Origin: an uncultured Eubacteriales bacterium | Lineage (GTDB): Bacteria > Bacillota > Clostridia > Oscillospirales > Acutalibacteraceae | Assembly: GCA_934718145.1 (NCBI GenBank) | Contig: CAKUZC010000057.1 | Span: 1 to 7,032 of the forward strand | Direction of reading: 5' to 3' | DNA: 7,032 nucleotides | Shown here: positions 1 to 6,052 of the stretch, piece by piece | Layout of the letters: the number at the start of each line of letters is the position of its first letter | How positions within the stretch are numbered: position 1 is the stretch's first letter | Program-made: the position numbers and the translations under genes | The notes under the pieces: model-generated | Databases searched by the model: none | The model's input: the letters and a program-made list of their open reading frames with translations, nothing else | What the model was told of the DNA's origin: nothing

Positions 1-341
1 GAACGAAAGTATTTCAAAAAAGACAAAAGCAAACCTTTAAACAATTTTTCCGAATTTTTTAGAACTTCAACTTTTTTTAAATCTTCTCCTCTATTACAAA
101 AATTGGAGGGGTAAAATTCACGGATATAAATTTTAGATTTTTTTGAAATATCATATCCTATATAGCTTAAACCTTCTCCATCAATTTCAAGACCTTTTCC
201 AAACAAATATCTTTCCGCTAACACAGTGCCTTTAGGTATAAATGGAGACGATTGAGAACCGTCATTGGGGTTTCCGCAAAAAGGACATATATCCTGATTT
301 ATGTCAAGTTTTTCCATACAATTCATGCACAAATTTTCCAT
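1..341 (-). CDS. Zinc-ribbon plus protein-kinase-fold protein, probable pseudokinase (3' end outside window)
   Basis: Only the first 113 codons are visible; the gene continues past the left edge. The start ATG follows GGAGGT at 351-356 with 9 bases between. Residues 5-22 form a small zinc ribbon (C5-x2-C8, C19-x2-C22). The stretch PKGTVLAERYLFGKGL then matches the start of the Ser/Thr kinase domain found behind such ribbons in many clostridial proteins, and YIGYD, EFYP and FCNR keep family landmarks. The kinase elements are damaged. Where relatives have GEGGFG this protein has EIDGEG (residues 52-57), losing two of three loop glycines. The VAIK-type motif reads IYIR (71-74), so the ATP-binding lysine is arginine. 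I infer a pseudokinase acting as a regulator or scaffold rather than an active kinase; the catalytic loop cannot be seen. It starts 20 bases after the flavoprotein stop and is probably the last visible gene of the zinc/rodA transcript. Confidence 0.75.
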   Translation of the reverse strand, partial: MENLCMNCMEKLDINQDICPFCGNPNDGSQSSPFIPKGTVLAERYLFGKGLEIDGEGLSYIGYDISKKSKIYIREFYPSNFCNRGEDLKKVEVLKNSEKLFKGLLLSFLKYFR

Positions 342-361
342 ACAATTCAAACCTCCAAAAA

Positions 362-955
362 TCAAGTATTTAAAAAATCATAATATAAATTATTAATAGT
401 ATTCTTAATTTTATTTTCACTTTTTACATAATATTTGTCAATATCAAAATTATTTTTATCAGTAAATTTAACTGATATCCAACTATTTTCATAACAGTTT
501 AAAAGTTTTAAAACAGGATTTAACTGAAATTTCAGAATACTTTCCACTCTTTCGTCTTTTGAACCTTGAGTGGTAATAATTAAAGATTTTTTTGATTTTT
601 TTAAAAATGGATTGATTTTAAGAAAAAATTTTGAATTATAGTACCGTTGCATGCGGTCAATTACAGATTTAAGAGGAGACGGCAAAGACGAATTATAAAT
701 CGGAAATGCAACAATTAAAATATCACATTTTTCCAGCAAATCGTATATTTCATCCATGTCACTAAACATGCACTTCTGATTTGTTTTGCAAAAAGAACAA
801 TCTATACAAGGTAAAACATTTTCTTCAAATGCGTTTTTTATTGAAATTTTTGTATCAGGAAGCATTTTTAATATGTGTTCTAATAGTTTTAACGTATAAC
901 CGTTTTTATGAGGAGAACCCACCAGTACTAAAGTCTCAAAAAGCTTTTGAGTCAT
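362..955 (-). CDS. Flavodoxin-fold NAD(P)H:FMN oxidoreductase family protein with iron-sulfur-flavoprotein cysteine motif
   Basis: This 197-residue protein has the layout of the NADPH-dependent FMN reductase / iron-sulfur flavoprotein family. A first beta strand leads into the phosphate-binding loop GSPHKNGYT (residues 13-21), and the second flavin-contact segment FPIYNSSLPSPLKSVIDR lies at 84-101. Between them, C50-x2-C53-x2-C56-x5-C62 has the compact spacing that holds a [4Fe-4S] cluster in archaeal iron-sulfur flavoprotein. Many clostridial relatives keep some of these cysteines without a proven cluster, so cluster binding is inferred. The likely role is cytoplasmic two-electron transfer from NAD(P)H or ferredoxin through FMN; the substrate is unknown. 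Its ATG overlaps the TGA of the upstream rodA-like gene as ATGA (952-955), and the upstream ribosome site is weak, so translation is probably coupled. The C-terminal third is lysine/asparagine-rich and carries no motif I recognise. Confidence 0.85.
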   Translation of the reverse strand: MTQKLFETLVLVGSPHKNGYTLKLLEHILKMLPDTKISIKNAFEENVLPCIDCSFCKTNQKCMFSDMDEIYDLLEKCDILIVAFPIYNSSLPSPLKSVIDRMQRYYNSKFFLKINPFLKKSKKSLIITTQGSKDERVESILKFQLNPVLKLLNCYENSWISVKFTDKNNFDIDKYYVKSENKIKNTINNLYYDFLNT

Positions 956-2106
956 TGCATGATCATCTCTGAATCAGTCAATAATTCTTTTCGGGTTTCA
1001 TCTCGGTAAAGATATATACTTTGAATTATACCCACACCTAAATAAAGGCAAGCCGCTGAAGAACCTCCAACGCTAAAAAATGGCAATGTTACACCCATAA
1101 CAGGAAGCAAACTTAAACACATTCCTAAGTTAAAAATAGTCTGAGATGCAACCAAACCTATAAAACCAAAACAAATTAAAGAACCGTTTAAATCATTGGA
1201 CTTTCTAGCTATATGACCTACTTCTACTATCAAAGCCAAAAGCAAAAGCAAAATAAGAATGCAACCAACAAATCCAAGTTCTTCTCCAGCTACCGAAAAT
1301 ATAAAATCACTTTCCTGAATGGGTACTACATTATTTGCAACTCTCGGTCCCTGAAAAAGCCCGGTTCCGAACAATCCTCCTGAACCTATTGAAAGCTTTC
1401 CCTGAATTTGTTGATATCCCATATTTAAAGGGTCAGCTTCGGGATTCATTTGACTGAGAATTCTCTGTTTTTGATAATCCGCCAATATAAAGTTCCATGC
1501 AACCGGCATCATGAGTGAAGCTAAAGTAGCTGAGAATAAAAAATATCTGAGCTTTATTCCTGTCATAAAAGCTTGAGTAACAGCTATGCATAAAAATATA
1601 ATTGCAGCTCCGTCATCTCCTTGAAGATGAGTGAGAACTACCGGCACCATAGCGTGGCACGCCAGTAACAAAAGACTTTTTATATCATCTGTTTTATTAT
1701 TTTTCTTTAAAAATGTAAGGTGTTTTGAAAATGTTATTATAAACCCTATTTTTACAAGTTCAGAAGGTTGAAATGTTATCGAACCGGGCAATTTTATCCA
1801 TGCTTTGGCATTGACTCCAGAAGAACCCTCAATTGCGATTCCGGCAAACAATGTATAAATTATGAGAAGTATGCATCCTATTCCTATCCAAACAGAAGCT
1901 TTGGAAACTATTCTATAATTAATTAACTGAAGAAAAAAAGCACCGATAAGTCCAATACAAATTGATATCGATTGAACAGTAAAGTAATTAAACCCTTCTC
2001 TAGACACACTTCCCACCAATAACAAACTGTAAACAGACAATGCAAGTGTTATGCAAACTAAAAATTTATCACTATACTTTACGCAATTTTTTAAAAGTTC
2101 AAGCAT
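952..2106 (-). CDS. rodA: SEDS-family peptidoglycan glycosyltransferase, RodA type
   Basis: This 384-residue, strongly hydrophobic protein has about ten membrane segments and SEDS signatures throughout. They include AWIKLPGSITFQPSELVK (102-119), a variant of LQPDLGTA reading LQGDDGAA (161-168), NPEADPLNMGYQQIQ (221-235), IGSGGLFGTGL (240-250), ESDFIFSVAGEELGF (265-279) and LPFFSVGGSS (341-350). D267 matches the aspartate needed for glycan polymerisation in RodA. The family polymerises lipid II with a partner class B penicillin-binding protein. NPEADPL followed by GYQ favours RodA (elongation) over FtsW; SpoVE-type function cannot be excluded. The ATG follows AGGTGA (2116-2121) at 9 bases. It starts 29 bases after znuB stops and overlaps the next gene by 4 bases, so it is probably co-transcribed with zinc uptake. 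No penicillin-binding protein is visible. Confidence 0.9.
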   Translation of the reverse strand: MLELLKNCVKYSDKFLVCITLALSVYSLLLVGSVSREGFNYFTVQSISICIGLIGAFFLQLINYRIVSKASVWIGIGCILLIIYTLFAGIAIEGSSGVNAKAWIKLPGSITFQPSELVKIGFIITFSKHLTFLKKNNKTDDIKSLLLLACHAMVPVVLTHLQGDDGAAIIFLCIAVTQAFMTGIKLRYFLFSATLASLMMPVAWNFILADYQKQRILSQMNPEADPLNMGYQQIQGKLSIGSGGLFGTGLFQGPRVANNVVPIQESDFIFSVAGEELGFVGCILILLLLLALIVEVGHIARKSNDLNGSLICFGFIGLVASQTIFNLGMCLSLLPVMGVTLPFFSVGGSSAACLYLGVGIIQSIYLYRDETRKELLTDSEMIMQ

Positions 2107-2135
2107 ATAACCGTTTCACCTGCCTTTTTAATGTA

Positions 2136-2981
2136 TCAGCTTAGATTGTATGATTTATTTATAAAAAATGTAATGAAAAATATTACTGAAGAAATAAGAA
2201 CTATCGTAGCTCCAGCAGAAGTCCCCATATAATATGAAAGAATCAATCCGCTTATGCCTGAAAACGTTGAAAATAGAACAGAGACAACATGGTATGATTT
2301 CATGTTTTTTACAATATTTCTCGCAGAAGCTGCAGGAAGAACTAGAAGAGAATTGATAATAAGCATACCTACCCATTTAAGAGATATTGTTACTATTAAG
2401 GCAATAAGTATCATGAATATATTTTTATAAAATTTTACATTTATCTGTTTACTCTTTGCCATATCTGTGTTTAAGCTCGACAACATAAGCTTATTGAAAG
2501 ACAAAAACCAAATTAAAACAGTAATTAAAAGGACAAAAGCAAGAAGAATTATTTCATTTTTCGTTACGGAAAGAATGTCACCTATTAAATATCCGGAATA
2601 TCTTGAAAATCCTCCCCTAAGAGAAAGTATTACAATGCCCAATGCAATCCCGGCAGAAGAAAATACGCCTATTATTGTATCTGAAGATGACACTCCGGAA
2701 TCTATTATACTCGATATTCCCAAAGCAAAAAGTAATGCAAATCCCATCATTGAAACTGCGTAATTACCTACTCCAAGCATTACACCTATAGCAATTCCGG
2801 TTAATGCACAGTGACCAAGAGCATCCGAAAAGAAAGACATTTTATTATTAACTATCATTGTCCCGACTAATCCAAAAAGCGGTGCAATGAGAATTATTGC
2901 CAAAAAAGCATTTTTCATAAAAGTAAATTCTATCCAAGAAAAAGGAAGCAATTGTTCCATGGCAGAGTATATTATTTCCAT
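2136..2981 (-). CDS. znuB: Zinc ABC transporter permease ZnuB-like (ABC-3 family)
   Basis: This 281-residue protein with eight or more hydrophobic segments is the membrane channel of a metal ABC importer. ABC-3 family landmarks are clear: KMSFFSDALGHCALTGIAIG (47-66), matching the family's MSxxxDALSHxxLPG region; YLIGDILSV (131-139), the usual GDIL turn that contacts the ATPase; and VGMLIINSLLVLPAASAR (204-221). The start is fixed by a textbook GGAGGTGA at 2988-2995, 6 bases before the ATG. That site lies inside the end of znuC, and the two reading frames overlap by 10 bases, a typical coupled arrangement. Iron or manganese permeases of this family look similar; zinc is preferred because of the neighbouring binding protein. 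The C terminus ends soon after the last membrane segment, as is normal for the family. Confidence 0.93.
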   Translation of the reverse strand: MEIIYSAMEQLLPFSWIEFTFMKNAFLAIILIAPLFGLVGTMIVNNKMSFFSDALGHCALTGIAIGVMLGVGNYAVSMMGFALLFALGISSIIDSGVSSSDTIIGVFSSAGIALGIVILSLRGGFSRYSGYLIGDILSVTKNEIILLAFVLLITVLIWFLSFNKLMLSSLNTDMAKSKQINVKFYKNIFMILIALIVTISLKWVGMLIINSLLVLPAASARNIVKNMKSYHVVSVLFSTFSGISGLILSYYMGTSAGATIVLISSVIFFITFFINKSYNLS

Positions 2982-3718
2982 ATTTCTTCACCTCCGCCTA
3001 TATCCAAACCGAATGTCTCTCTTACTTTTCGACTTTTAGGTAATTCAGACGCTCTTCCAGTTTCTGTCACAGTATGATTTATAAGAGCGTAGGAAGTTGC
3101 GTACTTTACAACATGTCCCAAATCGTGAGAAACCAGTATTACAGGCATATGAAACTCTTTTCTCATTGAATTTATAATACTGTAAAATATACTGATTCCT
3201 TTTCTGTCTACCGCAGAAACCGGTTCGTCAAGTAAAAGTATGTCCGGTCTGGGCTCGAGAGCAAAAGCTAAAAGCACTCTTTGAAGTTCTCCACCAGAAA
3301 GTTTTCCAATAGGTTTTTCAATATGATTTTCCGCTCCTACTCTTTTAAGCGTGTTATAAGCTTTTTCACGACATTTTTTACCATGTCCAAGCCATACAGG
3401 TACGGAAGAATAATTTGCACATATAAAATCTATGACGGTAATAGGAGTATTTCTGTCAAAACTCAGCCTTTGAGGAACATACCCTATTTTCGGAGAAGAA
3501 ATATAATCACCTTTTGAATTAAAAAACTCTATCGTTCCGCTGTAATCGACACTATTTAATATAGCTTTTAAAAGAGTTGTTTTTCCTGCTCCATTTCGAC
3601 CTATTAAAGCCAAAGTTTCACCGTGATTTGCAGAGAAAGTCACGTTACTTAAAATTATATTTCCTCCACGTTTTACCTGCAAATCTTTAATTTTTATACT
3701 ACAATGACATTCTTTCAT
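2972..3718 (-). CDS. znuC: Zinc ABC transporter ATP-binding protein ZnuC-like
   Basis: This 248-residue cytoplasmic ATPase powers the metal importer. All ABC motifs are intact: Walker A GRNGAGKT (40-47), Q-loop YVPQ with Q83, signature LSGGELQR (140-147), Walker B ILLLDE (160-165) with catalytic E165, D-loop SAVD (168-171) and H-loop H198 in LVSHD. The order and spacing match the ZnuC/MntB/FecE-like group. I place the start at ATG 3718 because AAGGAT (3727-3732) lies 8 bases upstream and the protein then begins just before the first beta strand. The frame stays open to 3766, but that start would overlap znuA by 29 bases and add 16 residues unlike the family. It begins 19 bases after the znuA stop and overlaps znuB by 10 bases. 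The C terminus (SRKVRETFGLDIGGGEE) is glycine-rich and short. Confidence 0.93.
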   Translation of the reverse strand: MKECHCSIKIKDLQVKRGGNIILSNVTFSANHGETLALIGRNGAGKTTLLKAILNSVDYSGTIEFFNSKGDYISSPKIGYVPQRLSFDRNTPITVIDFICANYSSVPVWLGHGKKCREKAYNTLKRVGAENHIEKPIGKLSGGELQRVLLAFALEPRPDILLLDEPVSAVDRKGISIFYSIINSMRKEFHMPVILVSHDLGHVVKYATSYALINHTVTETGRASELPKSRKVRETFGLDIGGGEEIWK

Positions 3719-3737
3719 ATTTTTAAATCCTTTTTTA

Positions 3738-4631
3738 TTAATTAAGAGCAGATTTAAGTGTTTCAAGATTTTTTTTCATGGTCTCTATGTAAGAATCTTT
3801 AGAACCGTTTCCAGTAACCGCCGGGTCTAAAGTGTAAATTTTAGCTCCGGTTTCCTTAGAAACAACTTCAGCTGAACTGCTTGAATACTGCGGTTCAACA
3901 AATAAAACACAATTACCGACCTTTTTTATGCTCTCCACAGTTTCGCTAAGTTCTTTTGCCGAGGGTTCATTTTCGGGGTCATGATTTATTACCGAAACGA
4001 TATTAAGGTTAAATTCGTTCGCAAAATACGGAAAAGCTTCATGAAAAGTTACAATATTTTTATTTTTTACATTGTCAAGTTCATCGTGCATTTGTATTTT
4101 TAAAGTTTCTAATTTATCTATGTATTTTTTTGCGTTGATGTCATACTTCTCTTTATTGACCGGATTTGCCTTTCCAAGGCCATCAGAAATATTCTCAACT
4201 TGTTTTATATAATTTTCAACCGAAACCCATATATGAGGATTGTAATCGTGATGGTGATGCTCATCCTCGCAATCATCATCCTTTATAAGCGGCACACCTA
4301 TCGAAGAATCTATTATATTGACTTTCGGAAGTTCTTTTACGACTTTTTCCAAAAAAGATTCCATTCCCGCTCCATTTATTATAAAAGCAGAAGAACGTTC
4401 TATACGCTTTAAATCCTCTGATTCCAATTGAAAATCGTGCAAACAACCGCTATGGTGTTCGGACATATTTAAAACTTCTACACCATCTATTCCATCTACT
4501 AGATTTAATGCAATTACGTACATCGGATAGCAAGAAGTCACAAATTTAACAGATTCACTGTCTGTTTTATTGCATCCACAAAAAGAAAAACATATAAGAA
4601 ATGAAAGTAAAATATTTAAAAATTTCTTCAA
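3738..4631 (-). CDS. znuA: Zinc ABC transporter substrate-binding lipoprotein ZnuA-like (TTG start)
   Basis: This 297-residue cluster A-I binding protein captures zinc outside the membrane for ZnuB/ZnuC. A lipoprotein signal begins with MKKFLNILLSFLICFSF and ends in a lipobox-like FCGC, predicting lipidation of C20. Likely metal ligands are H65 (CLHDF), H133 (NPHIW) and H197 (TFHEAFPYF), with D269 in TLDPAVTG as a fourth candidate. A histidine at the third site, where manganese-binding relatives have glutamate, favours zinc. An acidic/histidine loop, KDDDCEDEHHHHDYN (117-131), precedes H133, as in many zinc-type members. The start codon is TTG: TAGGAG at 4641-4646 stands 9 bases upstream, and the first in-frame ATG (residue 37) would delete the signal. 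It heads the importer genes in the order binding protein, ATPase, permease. A weak promoter may lie in the 145-base gap upstream. Confidence 0.94.
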   Translation of the reverse strand: MKKFLNILLSFLICFSFCGCNKTDSESVKFVTSCYPMYVIALNLVDGIDGVEVLNMSEHHSGCLHDFQLESEDLKRIERSSAFIINGAGMESFLEKVVKELPKVNIIDSSIGVPLIKDDDCEDEHHHHDYNPHIWVSVENYIKQVENISDGLGKANPVNKEKYDINAKKYIDKLETLKIQMHDELDNVKNKNIVTFHEAFPYFANEFNLNIVSVINHDPENEPSAKELSETVESIKKVGNCVLFVEPQYSSSSAEVVSKETGAKIYTLDPAVTGNGSKDSYIETMKKNLETLKSALN

Positions 4632-4640
4632 CTCAATTTA

Positions 4641-4646
4641 CTCCTA
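4641..4646 (-). promoter_or_regulatory. Ribosome binding site deciding the znuA TTG start
   Basis: On the minus strand TAGGAG is followed by 9 bases and then TTG AAG AAA, the first codons of the lipoprotein signal. No ATG or GTG in this frame fits the site, so the non-ATG start is well supported. A TTG start usually lowers initiation somewhat. Confidence 0.75.
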
Positions 4647-4743
4647 ATAAATTATTTATAAAATAAAGGTTATTAATTTTTACAGTTACATATCTAAATA
4701 AAAATTTTAATATAATTCCCTCCTCAAACTGTCATGAAAAACG

Positions 4744-4772
4744 ATTATACACAAAAATTAATATTTTTAAAA
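4744..4772 (-). promoter_or_regulatory. Possible promoter for the zinc/rodA gene cluster
   Basis: A perfect TATAAT (4744-4749, minus strand) lies just after the comEA-like gene and about 113 bases before the znuA start. The -35 partner at 17 bases (4767-4772) reads TTTTAA and is weak. The remaining leader of roughly 100 bases is AT-rich. I see no convincing Zur or AdcR operator, so zinc repression is expected from the family but not shown here. The cluster could also be read through from the comEA-like gene. Confidence 0.35.
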
Positions 4773-4776
4773 GACT

Positions 4777-5157
4777 TTATTCAACAGTCACGCTCTCTCT
4801 AAGTTTTTCAAACTTCTTTTCGCCTATTCCTTTTATATTCATTAACTCCTCTATTGAAGAAAATCCTCCGTTATTTTCACGATATTCAATTATTTTCTTG
4901 GCCATCGCAGGTCCGACACCGTTTAAATTTTCTATGAGTTCTTCTTCGGAAGCTGTATTAATATTTATCAAGCCGCTCTTGGAAGGCTTAGGAGTATCAT
5001 CTTTTTTGTGTTTGTCGGCTATTATATCTCCCGAATTTTTAACGAGAGAAGGCATTTGAGGTGTAAAAAATGCATTGTATCCTATCAGAAGAGCTGCCAT
5101 AAATAAACCTAAACTCATCAATATTTTTTCATTTTTGTTTTCAAGAAGTTTTTCCAT
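4777..5157 (-). CDS. comEA: ComEA-like membrane-anchored helix-hairpin-helix DNA-binding protein
   Basis: This 126-residue protein has a short charged N terminus, one membrane segment (about 13-31), a hydrophilic linker rich in K, D, P and S (about 40-62), and a ComEA-type double helix-hairpin-helix domain. The domain opens with GLININTASEEEL (62-74); the first hairpin is LNGVGPAMAKKI (78-89), then EYRENNGGFSSIEEL (91-105), and the second hairpin is IKGIGEKKFEKL (108-119). The family binds double-stranded DNA without sequence preference at the outer face of the membrane during natural transformation. Compared with Bacillus ComEA of about 200 residues it is short and lacks the middle oligomerisation region. 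No comEC or comEB is in the window. The ATG follows AAGGT (5164-5168) at 6 bases. Confidence is high for domain and topology, lower for competence. Confidence 0.85.
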   Translation of the reverse strand: MEKLLENKNEKILMSLGLFMAALLIGYNAFFTPQMPSLVKNSGDIIADKHKKDDTPKPSKSGLININTASEEELIENLNGVGPAMAKKIIEYRENNGGFSSIEELMNIKGIGEKKFEKLRESVTVE

Positions 5158-5257
5158 AGCACTACCTTAATTTGTTTTTATGTGATTATACCAAATTTCA
5201 TTAATATAATCAAAATGCCATAAAATTTAAATTTTTAAATTAATTGTATAAAATTAC

Positions 5258-5285
5258 TTGATATTTTTAACAAATTGTATATAAT
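5258..5285 (+). promoter_or_regulatory. Sigma-A type promoter of the lysine-rich hypothetical gene
   Basis: TTGATA (5258-5263) and a perfect TATAAT (5280-5285) are separated by 16 bases. Transcription would begin near 5292, leaving a leader of about 45 bases before the ATG at 5337, with AAGGAG at 5325-5330. It lies in the divergent gap between the comEA-like gene and the hypothetical gene. This is the best-matched promoter in the window with a normal spacer. Confidence 0.7.
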
Positions 5286-5336
5286 AGACATTATAGCTAT
5301 TGCTATTAAAATTAATTTAGAAAGAAGGAGATTTTT

Positions 5337-5822
5337 ATGCCAGATTCAAAAGAATTAAGTAAGCTTATGGATGACATTAAGACAACACTATCTAAAAAAT
5401 TTAAAAAAGCTTACGAAGAAGAAAGAACAACCGATGATGAACCCATCGATGAAAAAATTAATGCTAAAGACAAATCTGAAAAAATGACGAAATGCCTACC
5501 TGTTAGTACAAAAGAAACAACCGAGCAACAAGTTTTACTTAAAAACTTAACTGATGCATTTGATAAAGTAATAGAAGAAATGAAGGATAAATTTGAAAAA
5601 CTTGGAATTAAAGATAACGCTATCACCAATTATAAAAAAAGTGTAAAATCAGATATCGAAAAAGAGGTCAAAAAAAATTCCAAAGATAAAAATAAGACTA
5701 TAGGAGGTTGTACGAAAAGTTTAATTGATAACGTTGAAAGAGCGTGTAAAATAGAAAAAATAAATCATCCGGAAGTAACTGAAGACAAAGATAAATCCGA
5801 AAGTAGCTGGGGTGAAAATTAA
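5337..5822 (+). CDS. Lysine-rich, helical hypothetical protein
   Basis: I do not recognise this 161-residue protein. It is very hydrophilic, with about 20 percent lysine plus many aspartates and glutamates, and has no signal peptide or membrane segment. Residues 1-30 and 64-118 should form long amphipathic helices, possibly coiled coils (for example TDAFDKVIEEMKDKFEKLG). A polar, probably disordered stretch at 31-62 separates them, and the tail (146-161) is acidic and serine-rich, ending SSWGEN. Three cysteines (53, 125, 137) form no metal motif. The start is firm: AAGGAG lies 6 bases before the ATG, below a good promoter, and a hairpin terminator follows the stop. The complete expression signals argue that it is a real, monocistronic gene. 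A structural, nucleic-acid-binding or effector-like role is possible, but nothing in the sequence decides between them. Confidence 0.8.
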   Translation: MPDSKELSKLMDDIKTTLSKKFKKAYEEERTTDDEPIDEKINAKDKSEKMTKCLPVSTKETTEQQVLLKNLTDAFDKVIEEMKDKFEKLGIKDNAITNYKKSVKSDIEKEVKKNSKDKNKTIGGCTKSLIDNVERACKIEKINHPEVTEDKDKSESSWGEN

Positions 5823-5858
5823 AACTTTATATGGTGTAATGGTAAAACGTTAAATTAA

Positions 5859-5897
5859 TCTCTGTCCAATCATATTTTTGGATAGGGACTTTTTATT
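5859..5897 (+). terminator. Rho-independent terminator of the lysine-rich gene
   Basis: TCTCTGTCC (5859-5867) pairs over nine positions, including two G-U pairs, with GGATAGGGA (5880-5888) across a 12-base loop. CTTTTTATTT follows directly. It begins 36 bases after the plus-strand stop codon. Confidence 0.75.
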
Positions 5898-5917
5898 TAA
5901 TTAATCAAGTATAATTT

Positions 5918-5963
5918 ATAACATGTTTTATGTTATGTTTATTAACCGCACTATTAACATAAC
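5918..5963. repeat. Overlapping AT-rich inverted repeats between convergent genes
   Basis: ATAACAT (5918-5924) and ATGTTAT (5930-5936) form a perfect 7-base inverted repeat with a 5-base loop. The right arm overlaps GTTATGTT (5932-5939), which pairs perfectly with AACATAAC (5956-5963). The two hairpins share bases and cannot form at once. They sit between the two convergent terminators and outside any gene. Their role is unknown. Confidence 0.5.
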
Positions 5964-5969
5964 TATTGT

Positions 5970-5999
5970 ATAAAAACACCGACCATACAGCCGGTGTTT
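5970..5999 (-). terminator. Rho-independent terminator of the 194-residue hypothetical gene
   Basis: Reading the minus strand, AAACACCG (5999-5992) pairs perfectly with CGGTGTTT (5981-5974) across a 10-base loop. The T-rich run GTTTTTATA follows. On the plus strand the hairpin is followed by ACTTTGCTTTA, a poor T run, so it mainly serves the minus-strand gene, whose stop is at 6053-6055. Confidence 0.8.
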
Positions 6000-6052
6000 A
6001 CTTTGCTTTATCTTAAATCAAAAAATAATCATCCTTGAAATTACTAAATTTC

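Noticed and set aside
2467..2763. Open frame of 98 codons on the plus strand, antisense to znuB
   Set aside because: It lies wholly inside a clear permease gene, has no ribosome site, and its composition mirrors the complementary frame.
3719..3766. Longer start for znuC adding 16 residues
   Set aside because: It would overlap znuA by 29 bases, and AAGGAT is correctly spaced for the internal ATG at 3718.
4718..4725. Strong ribosome-site-like GAGGAGGG on the minus strand upstream of znuA
   Set aside because: No ATG, GTG or TTG with a usable frame follows at proper distance; the nearest ATG is followed at once by TAA.
4753..4768. AT-rich near-palindrome after the comEA-like gene as a terminator
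   Set aside because: The pairing is imperfect and made only of A-T pairs, so it would not form a stable hairpin; read-through into znuA is possible.
4632..4776. Possible Zur or AdcR operator upstream of znuA
   Set aside because: I looked for GTAAT-type and TTAAC-type palindromes and found only partial half sites such as GTAACTGTAA. A motif scan with the organism's own Zur regulon would be needed.
5829..5847. tRNA-like D-arm sequence (TATGGTGTAATGGTAAAAC)
   Set aside because: It resembles the start of some tRNAs, but no anticodon arm, T-arm or matching acceptor follows; the downstream hairpin is a terminator.
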